Shown here one piece after another: positions 63,902-64,000 of a stretch of DNA of 64,000 bases. The DNA lies in assembly GCF_004362745.1 (NCBI RefSeq), contig NZ_SNXY01000006.1, positions 744,001-808,000 of the forward strand, in the 5' to 3' direction. Each line of letters starts with the position of its first letter. Positions within the stretch are counted from its first letter, which is position 1. A model generated the notes under the pieces. That model made no database searches. It was not told the origin of the DNA and was given only the letters and a program-made list of their open reading frames with translations. Source of the DNA: Oharaeibacter diazotrophicus. GTDB taxonomy: Bacteria > Pseudomonadota > Alphaproteobacteria > Rhizobiales > Pleomorphomonadaceae. The position numbers were made by a program, and so were the translations under genes.

Positions 63902-64000
63902 TCACTCCCCCGCGCCCCACCCCTCCGGCCAGGCCGAGATCACCACGAAGGCCTGGGCGAGGGGGTGGTCGTCGGTGATGGTGACGTCGATGCGGGGCGT
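63902..64000 (-). CDS. acpS: Holo-[acyl-carrier-protein] synthase, C-terminal part (partial)
   Basis: Only the last 32 codons are in the window. [18 protein letters not shown] and [11 protein letters not shown] match the end of rhizobial AcpS, which attaches the 4'-phosphopantetheine arm to acyl carrier protein. The stop lies at 63902-63904. Its place upstream of lepB-rnc-era-recO supports the call. Confidence 0.75.
   Translation of the reverse strand, partial: TPRIDVTITDDHPLAQAFVVISAWPEGWGAGE

Overview
The window is GC-rich, densely coded DNA from an alphaproteobacterium, most likely a member of the Hyphomicrobiales (Rhizobiales). The evidence is the fused IspDF gene, the order ispDF / dusB-ntrB-ntrC, a separate NtrY-NtrX system, phosphatidylcholine synthase, malyl-CoA lyase, and a pyruvate dehydrogenase cluster with a lipoylated E1-beta. 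A Pleomorphomonadaceae-like host is a guess. I see no tRNA, rRNA, CRISPR array, transposase or phage gene.

Layout. At 1-5 kb a leftward operon encodes a PotABCD-type ABC importer with two short-chain dehydrogenases. It is divergent from an unusual regulator with two winged helices (5.5 kb), and two near-identical 17-bp sites in the shared intergenic region are probable operators. At 6.6-12.7 kb an AraC regulator faces a hyuB-hyuA hydantoinase/oxoprolinase pair followed by a coupled winged-helix gene. At 12.6-25 kb there are mostly single genes: nicotinate phosphoribosyltransferase, SulP transporter, diguanylate cyclase, phosphatidylcholine synthase, DUF2182 protein, malyl-CoA lyase, LpxL-type acyltransferase, AEC carrier, lytic transglycosylase and UbiH. 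At 25-43 kb is the conserved core: ntrC, ntrB, dusB, ispDF, cinA, a COQ10/RatA protein, lipA, lpdA, pdhC, pdhB, pdhA and ftsB. It is interrupted by accessory genes: a spherulin-4/GH135 protein, a Popeye-like cNMP protein, a soluble chemoreceptor-like protein, a DUF559 nuclease and an unknown ORF between pdhA and pdhB. At 43.6-53.8 kb lie a secreted protein, ntrX-ntrY, hspQ, an IalB-family protein, a YejA-like binding protein and a degenerate acyl-CoA-synthetase homologue. At 54-64 kb two tandem secreted propeller-like paralogues precede recO-era-rnc-lepB; two secreted pre-peptidase-domain paralogues then separate lepB from acpS, with a duplicated acpS 3' fragment between them.

Most unusual features. 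(1) A DUF559 nuclease gene lies inside the pdh operon between two inverted copies of a two-hairpin repeat whose second stem differs in sequence but keeps its pairing. One repeat encodes the protein's C-terminal tail, and the same repeat occurs as a gene-less inverted pair at 25.2 kb. (2) The two tandem secreted proteins each have seven regularly spaced cysteine pairs, suggesting a disulfide-stitched seven-bladed propeller. (3) A nearly identical 90-bp acpS segment occurs twice around a secreted-protein gene, which looks like a recombination footprint. (4) One intact ANL-superfamily protein lacks the adenylation motifs.
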